Assembly: GCF_000243115.2 (NCBI RefSeq)
Contig: NZ_CP007035.1
Span: 868,001 to 932,000, forward strand
Direction of reading: 5' to 3'
DNA: 64,000 bases
From: Niabella soli DSM 19437
GTDB lineage: Bacteria; Bacteroidota; Bacteroidia; Chitinophagales; Chitinophagaceae
Shown here: one piece after another, positions 1 through 8,775 of the stretch
Position numbering within the stretch: position 1 is the stretch's first letter
Layout: the number at the start of each line of letters is the position of its first letter
Notes under the pieces: model-generated
The model's database searches: none
Seen by the model: the letters and a program-made list of their open reading frames with translations, nothing else
Told to the model about the DNA's origin: nothing
Translations under genes and position numbers: made by a program

Positions 1-525
1 TTTATTATAGATCGGTTCAATGGGCAGGTTGTTTAAAATGCCGCCATCCATATAGACCTTACTCCCAATGCGGATCGGCGGAAAAATATAGGGAATGCTG
101 GAAGAGGCCAGCAGCGCCTGGAATAACTTGCCGTCCGAAAAATATTCCAGGCGGCCATGCGTGATCTCCGTAGAAGCAACGTAAAGCGGAATTTTAAGAA
201 CGCTGAAATTGTCTTCAGAAAAATATTGAGCAAACAATTTTATTAAAAAGCTTGGGTTGAAAATACCGGTGGTGCCCAGCCGGAATGAGGAACGGGAAAA
301 AAAAGTAGCCTGCTCTACGATCGTGCGCATTTTATCCGGTGTGTAGCCGGCAGAATAAAAAGCGCCGATAATAGCCCCGGCGCTGGTTCCTGACAAGATC
401 TGAGGACGTAATCCAAACTCTTCCAGGGCTTTTAAAATAGCAATATGCGCCACCCCGCGCATGCCACCGCCGGAAAGTGTCAGTCCGATTACGGGTTGCT
501 TCTTTTTAAAGGAAAACCAGGTCAT
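1..525 (-). CDS. Patatin-like phospholipase (partial, C-terminus outside window)
   Basis: This reads leftward from an ATG at 525 and is still open at base 1, so only the first 175 residues are present. Patatin hallmarks are visible in order: the oxyanion-hole loop SGGGMRG near residue 18-24, the nucleophile elbow GTSAG (GxSxG) near residue 46-50, and the Asp of the Ser-Asp dyad in MDGGILNNLP (DGG) near residue 164. The family hydrolyses ester bonds of lipids. No signal peptide is present, so this is probably a cytoplasmic or membrane-associated enzyme of the RssA/YchK type. The part after the catalytic Asp cannot be judged. Confidence 0.9.
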   Translation of the reverse strand, partial: MTWFSFKKKQPVIGLTLSGGGMRGVAHIAILKALEEFGLRPQILSGTSAGAIIGAFYSAGYTPDKMRTIVEQATFFSRSSFRLGTTGIFNPSFLIKLFAQYFSEDNFSVLKIPLYVASTEITHGRLEYFSDGKLFQALLASSSIPYIFPPIRIGSKVYMDGGILNNLPIEPIYNK

Positions 526-563
526 TGCGAAATGTAAAATAAGAAATAAAAAATGTAAAAGGG

Positions 564-1757
564 TTATTGCTCAAAAAGGGCAAAGCTGCCTCCGGTCCAG
601 GTTTTGTCTTTATTAAAACGCACGCCGATCATTTTTCCTTTGCTCAGGCGCGCCAGGTTATTGCTAGGCCGGGGCCGGGGGGCGCCATCCTCCCAAAAAT
701 AAAAAATCCGGATCTCTGATTTTGCCGGTTCATCCGGTGTTTTTATAACGGCAGCATAATTTACTTTCTTTTGAAGGATCCAGTTCTCAGGATCCGGGAT
801 TTGCTGTATGTCCGCCCGAGTAACATCAATCACCACGCCCTGGCCCGCAAAGGAAAACAAGGGCTTTAGCACATAGTTTTCAAGGTCAGAAGGAATGGTA
901 GTTATCTCATTCAGATAACGGGTTTCCGGGATGTTGGGGTGCTGGATCAGCGGCAGCGTAAATTTGCTGATCCGGTAAAACCAGTTGGGGTGCGTTACCC
1001 ATTCCACCTCAAGCTCATCAAAAAGAATTTTTGCCTTATCCCGGACCTCCGGCGCCTGTTGTTGCAGCTCATCAAAAATAATACGGTTATATATCCTTTT
1101 GATAAGGGTTTCTTTCCCTTTATTGAGGTAATAAAGCTGCTGCCCTTTTTTTATCAGCTCGGTTACGCAAACCATTTTAACGTCCAGGTATTCCTCCGTA
1201 CAGTAAAAATCAATATTTGTTTTTTGCTGTTGCGGGAAGATCTCCAACAGGATCACATTTTCCGGCTGTTCATTGCCCAGGATGATCTTTCTCAAAAGGG
1301 ATAAATAGGTCTCGCGGTTTAATCCGCCTAAATAACTCGAATAATGTTCCGGGATCTTAAAATGTTTATCATATACATCGTCCAGGAATACTTCATAAGC
1401 AAAAAGGCTGGGGAATCCCTGCATTTCGATCAGTTGCGGTTCCAGTATACCTTCGGCGTTCTCGCAGATGCCAAAATCGAAAGCAATAAAATGAGGGTAG
1501 CTGTTCTCGTTCTTTACTGCATAATTTTCAGGGATGGCCCGGTCGGTCTGTTCTTTAAAACCGGGTTGCAGGATCACATCCACAATGCTTTCGCAGGCAT
1601 CAAAAATTTTTCTTGAAAAATCTTTAGGCACAAAAACCGGCGTTTCCGCCATGCGGAATTGCAAGGGCTGGTATTTACTATTCAGATCATGTAAATAACT
1701 ATCAAATTTTTCCTGGGTAAAAGCAGCGTTGTATGCGGCTCTGAGCGCTGGAACCAT
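564..1757 (-). CDS. Uncharacterised protein, possibly ATP-grasp-like
   Basis: A 397-residue cytoplasmic protein with no signal peptide or membrane segment. I do not recognise a named family with certainty. The C-terminal third (about residues 285-397) has an ATP-grasp flavour: YVLKPLFSFAGQGV resembles the Lys plus glycine-rich loop that binds ATP, WILQKKV resembles the hinge strand, and SEIRIFYFW with a later NNLARLSKG could be the metal-binding strand and loop. An N-terminal EMQGFPSL and the central YNRII stretch are similar to circularly permuted or glutathionylspermidine-synthase-type ligases. The lipase gene lies 38 bases downstream on the same strand, so cotranscription is likely. A peptide- or amide-ligase function is inference only. 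Confidence 0.75.
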   Translation of the reverse strand: MVPALRAAYNAAFTQEKFDSYLHDLNSKYQPLQFRMAETPVFVPKDFSRKIFDACESIVDVILQPGFKEQTDRAIPENYAVKNENSYPHFIAFDFGICENAEGILEPQLIEMQGFPSLFAYEVFLDDVYDKHFKIPEHYSSYLGGLNRETYLSLLRKIILGNEQPENVILLEIFPQQQKTNIDFYCTEEYLDVKMVCVTELIKKGQQLYYLNKGKETLIKRIYNRIIFDELQQQAPEVRDKAKILFDELEVEWVTHPNWFYRISKFTLPLIQHPNIPETRYLNEITTIPSDLENYVLKPLFSFAGQGVVIDVTRADIQQIPDPENWILQKKVNYAAVIKTPDEPAKSEIRIFYFWEDGAPRPRPSNNLARLSKGKMIGVRFNKDKTWTGGSFALFEQ

Positions 1758-1848
1758 AATTATAATTTATAATAACAATATACAGTATTATTGTCAGACG
1801 TAGTTACTTTTCAGTAATTAACCTATTGGTTTCAGGTTTCAGGATCTC

Positions 1849-1893
1849 GCGTTCAGCATTATGCGTTCTGCATTACGCATTAAGCATTCAGCC
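1849..1893. repeat. Intergenic word-repeat tract (GCATTA/GCGTT)
   Basis: The 171-base gap before the ABC exporter holds a run of near-copies of GCATTA and GCGTTC (gcgttcagcattatgcg, then gcattacgcattaagc). It is not coding in any frame. It belongs to the class of self-similar intergenic tracts discussed in the findings. Confidence 0.45.
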
Positions 1894-1928
1894 CTTTTTG
1901 ATATCTAAATTCATCTTAACTTGCGCGC

Positions 1929-3773
1929 ATGAAGCATTTAAGTGCCCTGGGCAAATATTTCTGGAAGTACCGGGTGCGATTAGGAGCAGGTATTCTGTTT
2001 GTGGCATTGTCCAACTATTTTAACGTGTTATCGCCACAGCTAATGCGTTTTATTATTAATTATGTGGACGCTTCTCTTTCGTTAACGGGCAGGCAGGGTA
2101 CCGGTGAAACAAAAGGGTATGCCATTCTTGTAAAAAAAATCATTGCAGCTATCACGGGGTATAATAGTATTACCCGGGTGGTTTTGATTGCCAGCATTAT
2201 TATTTTACTGCTGGCATTGCTGCGTGGATTCTTTATGTTCCTGATGCGGCAAACCATTATTGTCATGAGCCGCCACATCGAATACGACCAGAAGAACGAA
2301 GTATATACCAAATACCAGCAATTGGACAGCCGCTTTTTTAAAGCACATACTACAGGCGACCTGATGAACCGCATAGCAGAAGACGTAAGCCGGGTGCGCA
2401 TTTTTACCGGGCCGGCGATCATGTATGTAGTCAACCTGCTCACCACTATTGTGCTGAGTGTTTTTTTTATGCTGCAGAGTAGTGTGGAGTTGACTATTTA
2501 TGTACTGGCACCGCTTCCCGTATTGGCCGTGATCATCTATTTTGTAAACAGCAATATTCATAAGAAAAGCGAAAAAATTCAGGCAGCCTTATCGGACCTG
2601 ACGACCAACGCCCAGGAATCATATTCCGGCATCCGGGTGATCAAATCGTTTGTGCAGGAAAAAGCCATGTATCATTTCTTTGCAAGGAACAGTGAAAAAT
2701 ACCGGCAGAACGCAATCGCCCTGGCACGCGTGGAAGCCGTTTATTTCCCGTCCATCCAGCTATTGATCGGTATCAGCACTTTGTTTACGATCATGATCGG
2801 CGGACTATATTACATTAGTCATGAGCACGGCGTTACCCTCGGCACCATTGTTGAATTTATCGTGTATGTAAATATGCTCACCTTCCCGGTAAGCGCTATA
2901 GGGCTTACTGCGAGCATGATACAGCGGGCAGCCGCTTCACAAAAACGGTTAAATGAATTTTTAGATATTGAACCGGAGATCAAAAATAAACCCGGAGCCC
3001 GCTCTGTTGAGCTTGAAGGGAATGTTCAGTTCGGCGATGTCAGCTTCACCTATCCGGATACGGGTATAAAAGCATTACAGCGGTTTGACCTGAAAATAAG
3101 AAAGGGAGAAAAAATTGCTATAACCGGCCGAACCGGCAGCGGAAAGACTACGGTGGCGCAGCTTTTGCTGCGGTTGTTTGATGCCGATAGCGGCGCCGTT
3201 TTGGTTGATGAGCATAATATAAAGGATATTGATCTTTATTCTTTGCGGGAACAGATCAGTTATGTTCCCCAGGATGTATTTTTATTTAGTGATACCGTCG
3301 AAAACAATATCCGTTTTGGAAAACCGGAGGCCAGCAGGGACGCTGTAATTGCTGCGGCAGCAATTGCCGGAGTGGCGGGGGAAATTAATGGTTTTGAAAA
3401 AGGATATGACACCCTGATTGGTGAAAGAGGCGTAACGCTGAGTGGTGGCCAGAAACAGCGCATCTCTATAGCGCGGGCCTTAATAAAACAATCGGCGATT
3501 GTTATTTTTGACGATTGCCTGAGCGCTGTTGATGCAAAAACGGAGCAGGAAATTATGGGACGCCTGAATGAATTCCTGAGCGGCCGCACTTCCATCATTA
3601 TTACACACCGGGTGTTCTCCCTGCTGGGTTTTGACCGGATCATTGTATTGGATGAAGGAAAAATAGCCGAACAGGGCACACACGAAGAGCTAATGAAGAT
3701 ACCTGAAGGCTTCTATGCCCGCTTATATAACCGCCAGCAAATGGGAATAGAAGAGGAAGATGCAGAGAATTAG
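1929..3773 (+). CDS. ABC exporter half-transporter (fused membrane and ATPase domains)
   Basis: A 614-residue fused exporter. Residues about 15-320 carry six membrane segments of the type I exporter fold, residues about 345-600 the ATPase. Walker A GRTGSGKTT lies at about 399, the signature LSGGQ at about 503, Walker B IVIFDD at about 523, and the switch motif ITHR follows. The catalytic Glu after Walker B is Asp (FDD), a replacement known in one half of heterodimeric exporters and in MdlA-like proteins. It is encoded alone, with no second half next to it, so it either pairs with a distant partner or works as a homodimer with slow hydrolysis. Substrate cannot be read from sequence; lipids or drugs are typical for the family. 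Confidence 0.93.
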   Translation: MKHLSALGKYFWKYRVRLGAGILFVALSNYFNVLSPQLMRFIINYVDASLSLTGRQGTGETKGYAILVKKIIAAITGYNSITRVVLIASIIILLLALLRGFFMFLMRQTIIVMSRHIEYDQKNEVYTKYQQLDSRFFKAHTTGDLMNRIAEDVSRVRIFTGPAIMYVVNLLTTIVLSVFFMLQSSVELTIYVLAPLPVLAVIIYFVNSNIHKKSEKIQAALSDLTTNAQESYSGIRVIKSFVQEKAMYHFFARNSEKYRQNAIALARVEAVYFPSIQLLIGISTLFTIMIGGLYYISHEHGVTLGTIVEFIVYVNMLTFPVSAIGLTASMIQRAAASQKRLNEFLDIEPEIKNKPGARSVELEGNVQFGDVSFTYPDTGIKALQRFDLKIRKGEKIAITGRTGSGKTTVAQLLLRLFDADSGAVLVDEHNIKDIDLYSLREQISYVPQDVFLFSDTVENNIRFGKPEASRDAVIAAAAIAGVAGEINGFEKGYDTLIGERGVTLSGGQKQRISIARALIKQSAIVIFDDCLSAVDAKTEQEIMGRLNEFLSGRTSIIITHRVFSLLGFDRIIVLDEGKIAEQGTHEELMKIPEGFYARLYNRQQMGIEEEDAEN

Positions 3774-3872
3774 CGCGTTAGAAGCGTTGAAAGTTTTTTT
3801 TCTAAAATAGATAAATTGTTAAAAAAATATTCCCAAAACTTGTATATATTTAGCTTTTATTAAAAACATACA

Positions 3873-3880
3873 TATATTTG
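3873..3880 (+). promoter_or_regulatory. Putative -7 box TATATTTG for the DUF3276 gene
   Basis: TATATTTG fits the Bacteroidota -7 consensus TAnnTTTG and lies 40 bases before the GTG start at 3921 in an A/T-rich gap. The -33 element is weak (TTTAG about 19 bases upstream). Confidence 0.4.
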
Positions 3881-3920
3881 TTTGTGTTAAAAACTATTTG
3901 ACTTAACAAAAAAGAAACAC

Positions 3921-4418
3921 GTGGAGAACGAGCATAACGATAGAAAACTGGAGAGCATCTATAGTAAGAGGTTGCGCGCAGGAAAAAGACGGACTTATTT
4001 TTTTGACGTAAGGGCAACCAAGGGTAACGACTACTATCTTACTATTACCGAAAGCCGGAAGCGGTTTGACGATAATGGATACGACCGGCATAAAGTATTT
4101 CTCTACAAAGAAGATTTTAATAAATTTTTGAAAGCATTGAATGAGGCTATTGATTTCGTAAAAACGGATCTGATGCCTGATTTTAATTTTGATGCGTTCA
4201 ATCATGAAGATTATGATGAAGACGGTGTGAACGATGGTAGTCATTCGCAGGCTGCAGTTGTAGCGCCCCTGGCTCCGGAGCCCGTAGCTATTGTTACTCC
4301 TGCTGTGGAGGAACCAGTAGCACCTGATGTTGAAGAAAAGATCCCAGATAATATTGAATCCAATCCTTCAGAAAATACAGCGTCTTCCCAGGGGCATGAA
4401 GAGGTGGAAAAATGGTAA
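3921..4418 (+). CDS. DUF3276 / PUR-alpha-like nucleic-acid-binding protein
   Basis: A 165-residue protein starting at a GTG. Residues 1-95 match the DUF3276 family, a PUR-repeat-like fold common in Bacteroidota: YSKRLRAGKRRTYFFDV, then NDYYLTITESRKR, then HKVFLYKEDFNKFLKAL, which gives the strand-strand-helix pattern of a single PUR repeat. PUR proteins bind single-stranded DNA or RNA. The remaining 70 residues are acidic and rich in Pro, Ala, Val and Glu, so probably disordered. It stands alone between the ABC exporter and a convergent TldE-like gene and has its own promoter candidate and hairpin terminator. The biological role in bacteria is unknown. Confidence 0.88.
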   Translation: MENEHNDRKLESIYSKRLRAGKRRTYFFDVRATKGNDYYLTITESRKRFDDNGYDRHKVFLYKEDFNKFLKALNEAIDFVKTDLMPDFNFDAFNHEDYDEDGVNDGSHSQAAVVAPLAPEPVAIVTPAVEEPVAPDVEEKIPDNIESNPSENTASSQGHEEVEKW

Positions 4419-4441
4419 TAAGAATATTTATTCAGAATTGG

Positions 4442-4469
4442 AGCGCTTCATTTTCGAGGCGCTTTTTTT
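4442..4469 (+). terminator. Rho-independent terminator after the DUF3276 gene
   Basis: AGCGCTTC pairs with GAGGCGCT (one G-T pair) around a six-base loop ATTTTC, followed by a run of seven T. It overlaps the last bases of the convergent TldE-like gene, which ends at 4448. Confidence 0.75.
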
Positions 4470-6124
4470 ATTTTATTTTTTCCGTTGTTCCCAGGAATAT
4501 CCAGCAGCGGATTGGAAACAATGATCGGCTTGGCTTTTACCACATTGTTTTCTGCTTCTAATTCTATTTCCCCGATGATGATACTTTGAGGGCATATTAC
4601 CGAGTAGAGTAAATTATTTTTTAATTGCAGCTCCTGCGAAGCCATGATAAATCTTCTCAGGCTACGCATGTTCAGGTTAGTAAATTTTACACCGGTAAGC
4701 ATTTCTTCCTTCAGCGTAGCGGTATCAACCCGGTACAGGTAGGCGGCCTGTCCGTAGCTCAACGACACATTTTTTGCAATATAAGCGTAGGGTAAGCCCT
4801 CTTCCTTTGCTGCCTTTACCAGTTGTTTTTTCATCTGCTCCTGTATAACTGCGGTATCGGAGGTTAATTGTAACACGCCGGCGCTATAGCTTCTTTCACC
4901 CGAAGCAAAACCACGGGAAACCGGGAATTTTTCTGTGGGCGTTCGGCCGTTTAAAAGGCTTTTTAAAATGCCATTTTTTATCAGGACCAGCGAGTCCGGC
5001 GGCGTTACTCCGTCGTAGTCCGCAAAAAAGGACCCGGTAGTCGGTTGACCGTTATAGCTTTTCAGGTGCGGCAGGGCTGTAAGTGTAAGCGGGGAGGCGA
5101 TCAATTTTTGTCCTAATTTATCTTCGTAAAAAGTAGTGCTGTTGTCGGGGTAAAGGATCGACTTCCGGTTTACGGCTAACCCATACCTGAAAAAACTGGT
5201 GACAAGATCCGTCAGCGCATCCCCCTCAAACAATACCGGGCCTAAATAAGATCCTTCAAAACGGGGCGCTTTTTCGCGGGCTTCCATTCGTTGGATTATC
5301 TCTTTTATTTGTATTTCCAGGTTTTTATAATCCGGAAGCTGGTGGATGTCTGTCACATATTCCGTGTGCAATTCGCTGATGGTGTTTCCATTGGTTGCGG
5401 GCATAGATGCTGCAATGGTCAGTACGGTTTGCGCAACGGGTTTCCGGTTTATAACGCCTTCGCTGGAAACAAAGTACTCTTCCGCGTTATTGATCGTTAA
5501 ATAGCAGGCCGATGTGGTTATTTTTGGATAAGGAATAAACAGCGCGGAAAGTTGCTGCAGCAGCGGTTTCCAGCGGTCAATAGTTGCTGCCGGGATCTTT
5601 TGAATAGAGCCGTAATCTTTTATTACGGGTGTTATTTTGGAAAAATCATCGAGGGCTAATTCTTTTTGATCAACCGTTACCCGCTTCAATGCAGCGGCAG
5701 CCGCATTATATTGCTGCGCGGTATTCTTATAAACACGATCGGTTTCGAGCCAAAGCAGCCGCCGGATCTCATCTGCATTGTCTTCTTCAGGCAAGGCAAT
5801 ATAGGACCCGTTATTAAATAGATAATCAAAATTGCGATGATAATCACCCACCAACAATTTGACGGAGGCCGTACGGGATTGATCAACAGCAGAAAAGGGC
5901 GTAACAATATGCCCTCTTTCGGCCCTCAACGTTTGCGAAAGCGTATTGCGCAGTTTGTAGCTGATAAAAAAAGGCTTCCCCAGGTTGGGTAATTGCAGTT
6001 TTTTTATATTACGATCCAACTCTTCCGACAGCACTTTTACATAAAAATTATCTTTCAGCTCCTGCGCGAAAGGTGCCGATATAATAGAGAAAAAACAAGC
6101 AGACAGCAATATTCTTTTTATCAT
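4448..6124 (-). CDS. Secreted TldE/PmbA-like protein (metal site absent)
   Basis: A 558-residue protein of the TldD/PmbA peptidase family. I chose the ATG at 6124, because it begins a clear signal peptide (MIKRILLSACFFSII, cleavage near PFAQ); an in-frame ATG at 6202 would put 26 polar residues in front of it. It is a paralogue of the gene just upstream. At the position where that gene has HEIFGH, this one reads LVTSFFRYG, so the zinc ligands are missing, as in TldE/PmbA. In known TldD/TldE pairs TldE is the non-catalytic partner that helps hold peptide substrates. The gap between the two genes is 160 bases and contains a palindrome. Both proteins having signal peptides is unusual. Confidence 0.88.
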   Translation of the reverse strand: MIKRILLSACFFSIISAPFAQELKDNFYVKVLSEELDRNIKKLQLPNLGKPFFISYKLRNTLSQTLRAERGHIVTPFSAVDQSRTASVKLLVGDYHRNFDYLFNNGSYIALPEEDNADEIRRLLWLETDRVYKNTAQQYNAAAAALKRVTVDQKELALDDFSKITPVIKDYGSIQKIPAATIDRWKPLLQQLSALFIPYPKITTSACYLTINNAEEYFVSSEGVINRKPVAQTVLTIAASMPATNGNTISELHTEYVTDIHQLPDYKNLEIQIKEIIQRMEAREKAPRFEGSYLGPVLFEGDALTDLVTSFFRYGLAVNRKSILYPDNSTTFYEDKLGQKLIASPLTLTALPHLKSYNGQPTTGSFFADYDGVTPPDSLVLIKNGILKSLLNGRTPTEKFPVSRGFASGERSYSAGVLQLTSDTAVIQEQMKKQLVKAAKEEGLPYAYIAKNVSLSYGQAAYLYRVDTATLKEEMLTGVKFTNLNMRSLRRFIMASQELQLKNNLLYSVICPQSIIIGEIELEAENNVVKAKPIIVSNPLLDIPGNNGKNKIKKAPRK

Positions 6125-6220
6125 TAGACGGTTCTTGTTGTTAAGTGATGCGCTTATACCGATGTGATATCCGTAATAGACCTTCCAATAAATCGGAATC
6201 ATTGGCCTAAACGGCTATCA

Positions 6221-6238
6221 TTCCGATAGCTATCGGAA
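6221..6238. repeat. Perfect palindrome TTCCGATAGCTATCGGAA
   Basis: An 18-base perfect palindrome between the TldD-like and TldE-like genes. Related palindromes with core CGATAGCYATCG occur at 11123-11148, 22363-22380 and 34381-34402, all outside genes. In the leftward transcript it could fold as a hairpin between the two cistrons. Confidence 0.8.
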
Positions 6239-6284
6239 GCATTATACGGGAAAGTATAGGTCTCCATTATAATTCATTTTCGTA

Positions 6285-7955
6285 TTATTTATCCAGGTCG
6301 GGCCGTGGCAATACTGGCAGGCGCTCATTAGACTTGCTCTTTTTCTGGGTTTCGATCAGGTCTACGAAAATAGAGGGCGCTGTTGCTGAAACCGGCACCC
6401 AGCCTGATCCGGAGCCGCACATGCCATTAAAGGTTGCCGTTTCGTTGTCGGCCGCTATGATCCTCCGGAACATCGATAGGGGCGTTCCGATCAGATCCAC
6501 ACCCCGCACCAGTTCATCGGGTCTGCCATCTGCATACACCCGGTACACTTCTGTTGGCATTACGTTAAAAGCATTAGGGGTGGTGCGTCCAATGCTGGTG
6601 AAGCCGCCCTGCACATCTTCAAAATAATAGCCATAGGCTTTGCCCTGCCTTTTTATTTCAGCACGCAGCAGGTCCTTTAGTTCCGCCGCGGTTTTGGGAG
6701 CGGTACTGGTTACGATCAGGTTGCTTTGCCGGCTTTCCGGCGTGCCTCCGGGCGCCGTCCGGGCATGGCCGTTCGATCCGGTAACACCGTTTATGGGCGT
6801 CCGCGTCATCAGGAAGCCGCGTAAAATACCCTCCTGGACTACGTCCACCTTTTGCGCTTCTACGCCTTCATCATCAAACCGGTAAAACCCGTTTACTGTA
6901 GCGGCGCCTACTTTTTTAACAGTAGGATCAAGGGTGATGCTCAGGAAGGAGGGAAGCACTTCTGTGCCGACCTTATTTTTAAAAGTATGGCCGTCAAAAT
7001 CGCTTTTCATTCTTTTTCCTTCCAGCCGGTGCCCGAAAATTTCATGAAAGAATACGCCGGCGGCGCGGCCTGAAAGAATGGCGGGGCCAACAAAGGGATC
7101 TGCTACCGGTGCGGTGCGCAAAGCGGAAAGCTTAGCACTCATGGCCTTTATGTCTTTCAGTACGCTGTCTCTTGCCGGAAGTTCTTTAGGGTTATAGGCG
7201 AAATACATGCGGAACAAGGGAAGCTCCATCCCATCATTCGCTTTCGTATAGCTGTAAACAGATTGCCAGGCGCTGGTGGCGTTTTCTATAATAGATGAAC
7301 CTTCTGTGTCGGTAAAATACTTTCGGGTGATCTTAAATTCCAGTATCGCCGCCCCGGCAAGCAGATCGGGATTCTGTTTTAGGAGACCGGAATAGGCAAC
7401 GAGGTTTTGTTTTATGGCTTCGATATCCGGTCGTAACTGATCGTAGTTGACCGGCTTATCATAATAGGATACTTTTTTGGCGATCGAAAAATCGGCTGCC
7501 GTATCTTCCTCTGCTACTTTGATCTTTTTATTGGTGATCACCTGTTCGTACACCTGAACGGCATTCTTATAGGCGTTATCGGTATTTTTCCAAAGTGCCA
7601 ACGTAACAATGTCGGCATCGTCAGATAGGGGAACGCTGCCCGGGAACTGATTGAAGGAGCTGTTATGCGTATTATCCAGTTGGTAGCTTCCCAGGCGTAG
7701 GGCAGGAGTAAAGATGCGATACCGGGTAGAATCAATATTCAGCACTGCTCCAAAAGAAGTACGTATGGTGTAGGTGGTAATATCATCAACCCGGTAGCTC
7801 ATATAATACAATCGTTCATCAGCGGCTTTTAATTGGGCAAACTCCCGGGCGAGTTCCTTTGAAAGCAGGCCCATTAATTTATCCTGCCCCCGGGCAACGG
7901 AGGAACAATACGTTATTATGATGAATATAGAAAACAGGCGCAGGTAAAGACTCAT
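6285..7955 (-). CDS. tldD: Secreted TldD-like zinc metallopeptidase
   Basis: A 556-residue TldD/PmbA family protein with an N-terminal signal peptide (hydrophobic residues 5-20, cleavage near ARGQ). The zinc motif HEIFGH (HExxxH) is at residues 304-309, and a downstream GMCGSGSG supplies the Cys that is the third ligand in TldD. Characterised TldD/TldE complexes are cytoplasmic proteases that cut small unfolded peptides, for example microcin B17 precursor. Here the signal peptides on both partners place the pair in the periplasm or at the outer membrane. The non-catalytic partner follows 160 bases downstream, so they are probably cotranscribed and form a heterodimer. The substrate is unknown. 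Confidence 0.93.
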   Translation of the reverse strand: MSLYLRLFSIFIIITYCSSVARGQDKLMGLLSKELAREFAQLKAADERLYYMSYRVDDITTYTIRTSFGAVLNIDSTRYRIFTPALRLGSYQLDNTHNSSFNQFPGSVPLSDDADIVTLALWKNTDNAYKNAVQVYEQVITNKKIKVAEEDTAADFSIAKKVSYYDKPVNYDQLRPDIEAIKQNLVAYSGLLKQNPDLLAGAAILEFKITRKYFTDTEGSSIIENATSAWQSVYSYTKANDGMELPLFRMYFAYNPKELPARDSVLKDIKAMSAKLSALRTAPVADPFVGPAILSGRAAGVFFHEIFGHRLEGKRMKSDFDGHTFKNKVGTEVLPSFLSITLDPTVKKVGAATVNGFYRFDDEGVEAQKVDVVQEGILRGFLMTRTPINGVTGSNGHARTAPGGTPESRQSNLIVTSTAPKTAAELKDLLRAEIKRQGKAYGYYFEDVQGGFTSIGRTTPNAFNVMPTEVYRVYADGRPDELVRGVDLIGTPLSMFRRIIAADNETATFNGMCGSGSGWVPVSATAPSIFVDLIETQKKSKSNERLPVLPRPDLDK

Positions 7956-8189
7956 GATAATTGGTTCTGATTATTCAGCGATCGGTATACGGCTTTTGGT
8001 TGAAGATACTATAATTAGTATGAACTTTCTCTGGAAGTTGTGCTAATAATATATTAAATATAAATGCATTACACCAAAAGAAGAACCGGTTGCCGGGAAG
8101 CATATCGTGAAATAAAAGGCTGCCCGCTACTATACGAATGGCGCCCGCAGGTTTTGTGTATAGCATCTCAATTTTTTACCACTGAGGGG

Positions 8190-8612
8190 CTAATAATTGG
8201 TTTTATTGATCATAAGGCCGGGACCTTTTTTATAATTGAACTTTTTATATAAACCAGTTGAATCAGGCAGGGGATAGGTCCTGCGCCGGTTGTTTGGCCG
8301 GATAAACTTAACGGAGTCGATGGAAGGTTTTTCCCAGAAATTGGGCATGTTTTCCGGAGGGCGCACCGCGCGGCCGGGATTAGGCATGGTCTTTTTAGTG
8401 CCATAAGGCAGCAATACAGGCATATTATCCAGCTTTGCGTTGCCTATATAAAATTTGTCGTTAAGCTTTTTAATACTTGCAGTATCAATAACATCAGGGT
8501 TTGGGCTGGTGGGAAATTTATAAGAAGGTGAATTTAAAAGCAGGACAGGCGTCTGTCCAAATGAAAACTGACTGTTGCCGGCAAGCAGGATTACAAAAAC
8601 CAGGTATTTCAT
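8190..8612 (-). CDS. Small secreted protein of unknown function
   Basis: A 140-residue protein with a signal peptide (MKYLVFVILLAGNSQFSFGQ). The mature part is rich in Pro, Asn and Lys, has no cysteines and no recognisable domain; PNPGRAVRPPENMPNFW and RRRTYPLPDS look like extended surface segments. It lies alone, 234 bases upstream of tldD on the same strand. The 234-base gap after it holds nothing I can name. Function unknown. Confidence 0.7.
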   Translation of the reverse strand: MKYLVFVILLAGNSQFSFGQTPVLLLNSPSYKFPTSPNPDVIDTASIKKLNDKFYIGNAKLDNMPVLLPYGTKKTMPNPGRAVRPPENMPNFWEKPSIDSVKFIRPNNRRRTYPLPDSTGLYKKFNYKKGPGLMINKTNY

Positions 8613-8775
8613 ATTCTGTTTTCGGAGAAGATGCTATAAACCGGCTTATTACATAAAAAAATTGCATCTTCAACAGAAAAGTTTGGGGCCGGAAAGGCAT
8701 TAAGGCGGTAAATCAGCAGGGGCGATTGAAAACATTATCTTTCCGCATTTCCGGCTTCCCGGCGCTTATTTTTAC

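Noticed and set aside
4442-4469. Terminator read as belonging to the TldE-like gene
   Set aside because: The T run lies on the rightward side only; for the leftward gene the hairpin is inside the coding end and followed by G/A-rich sequence.
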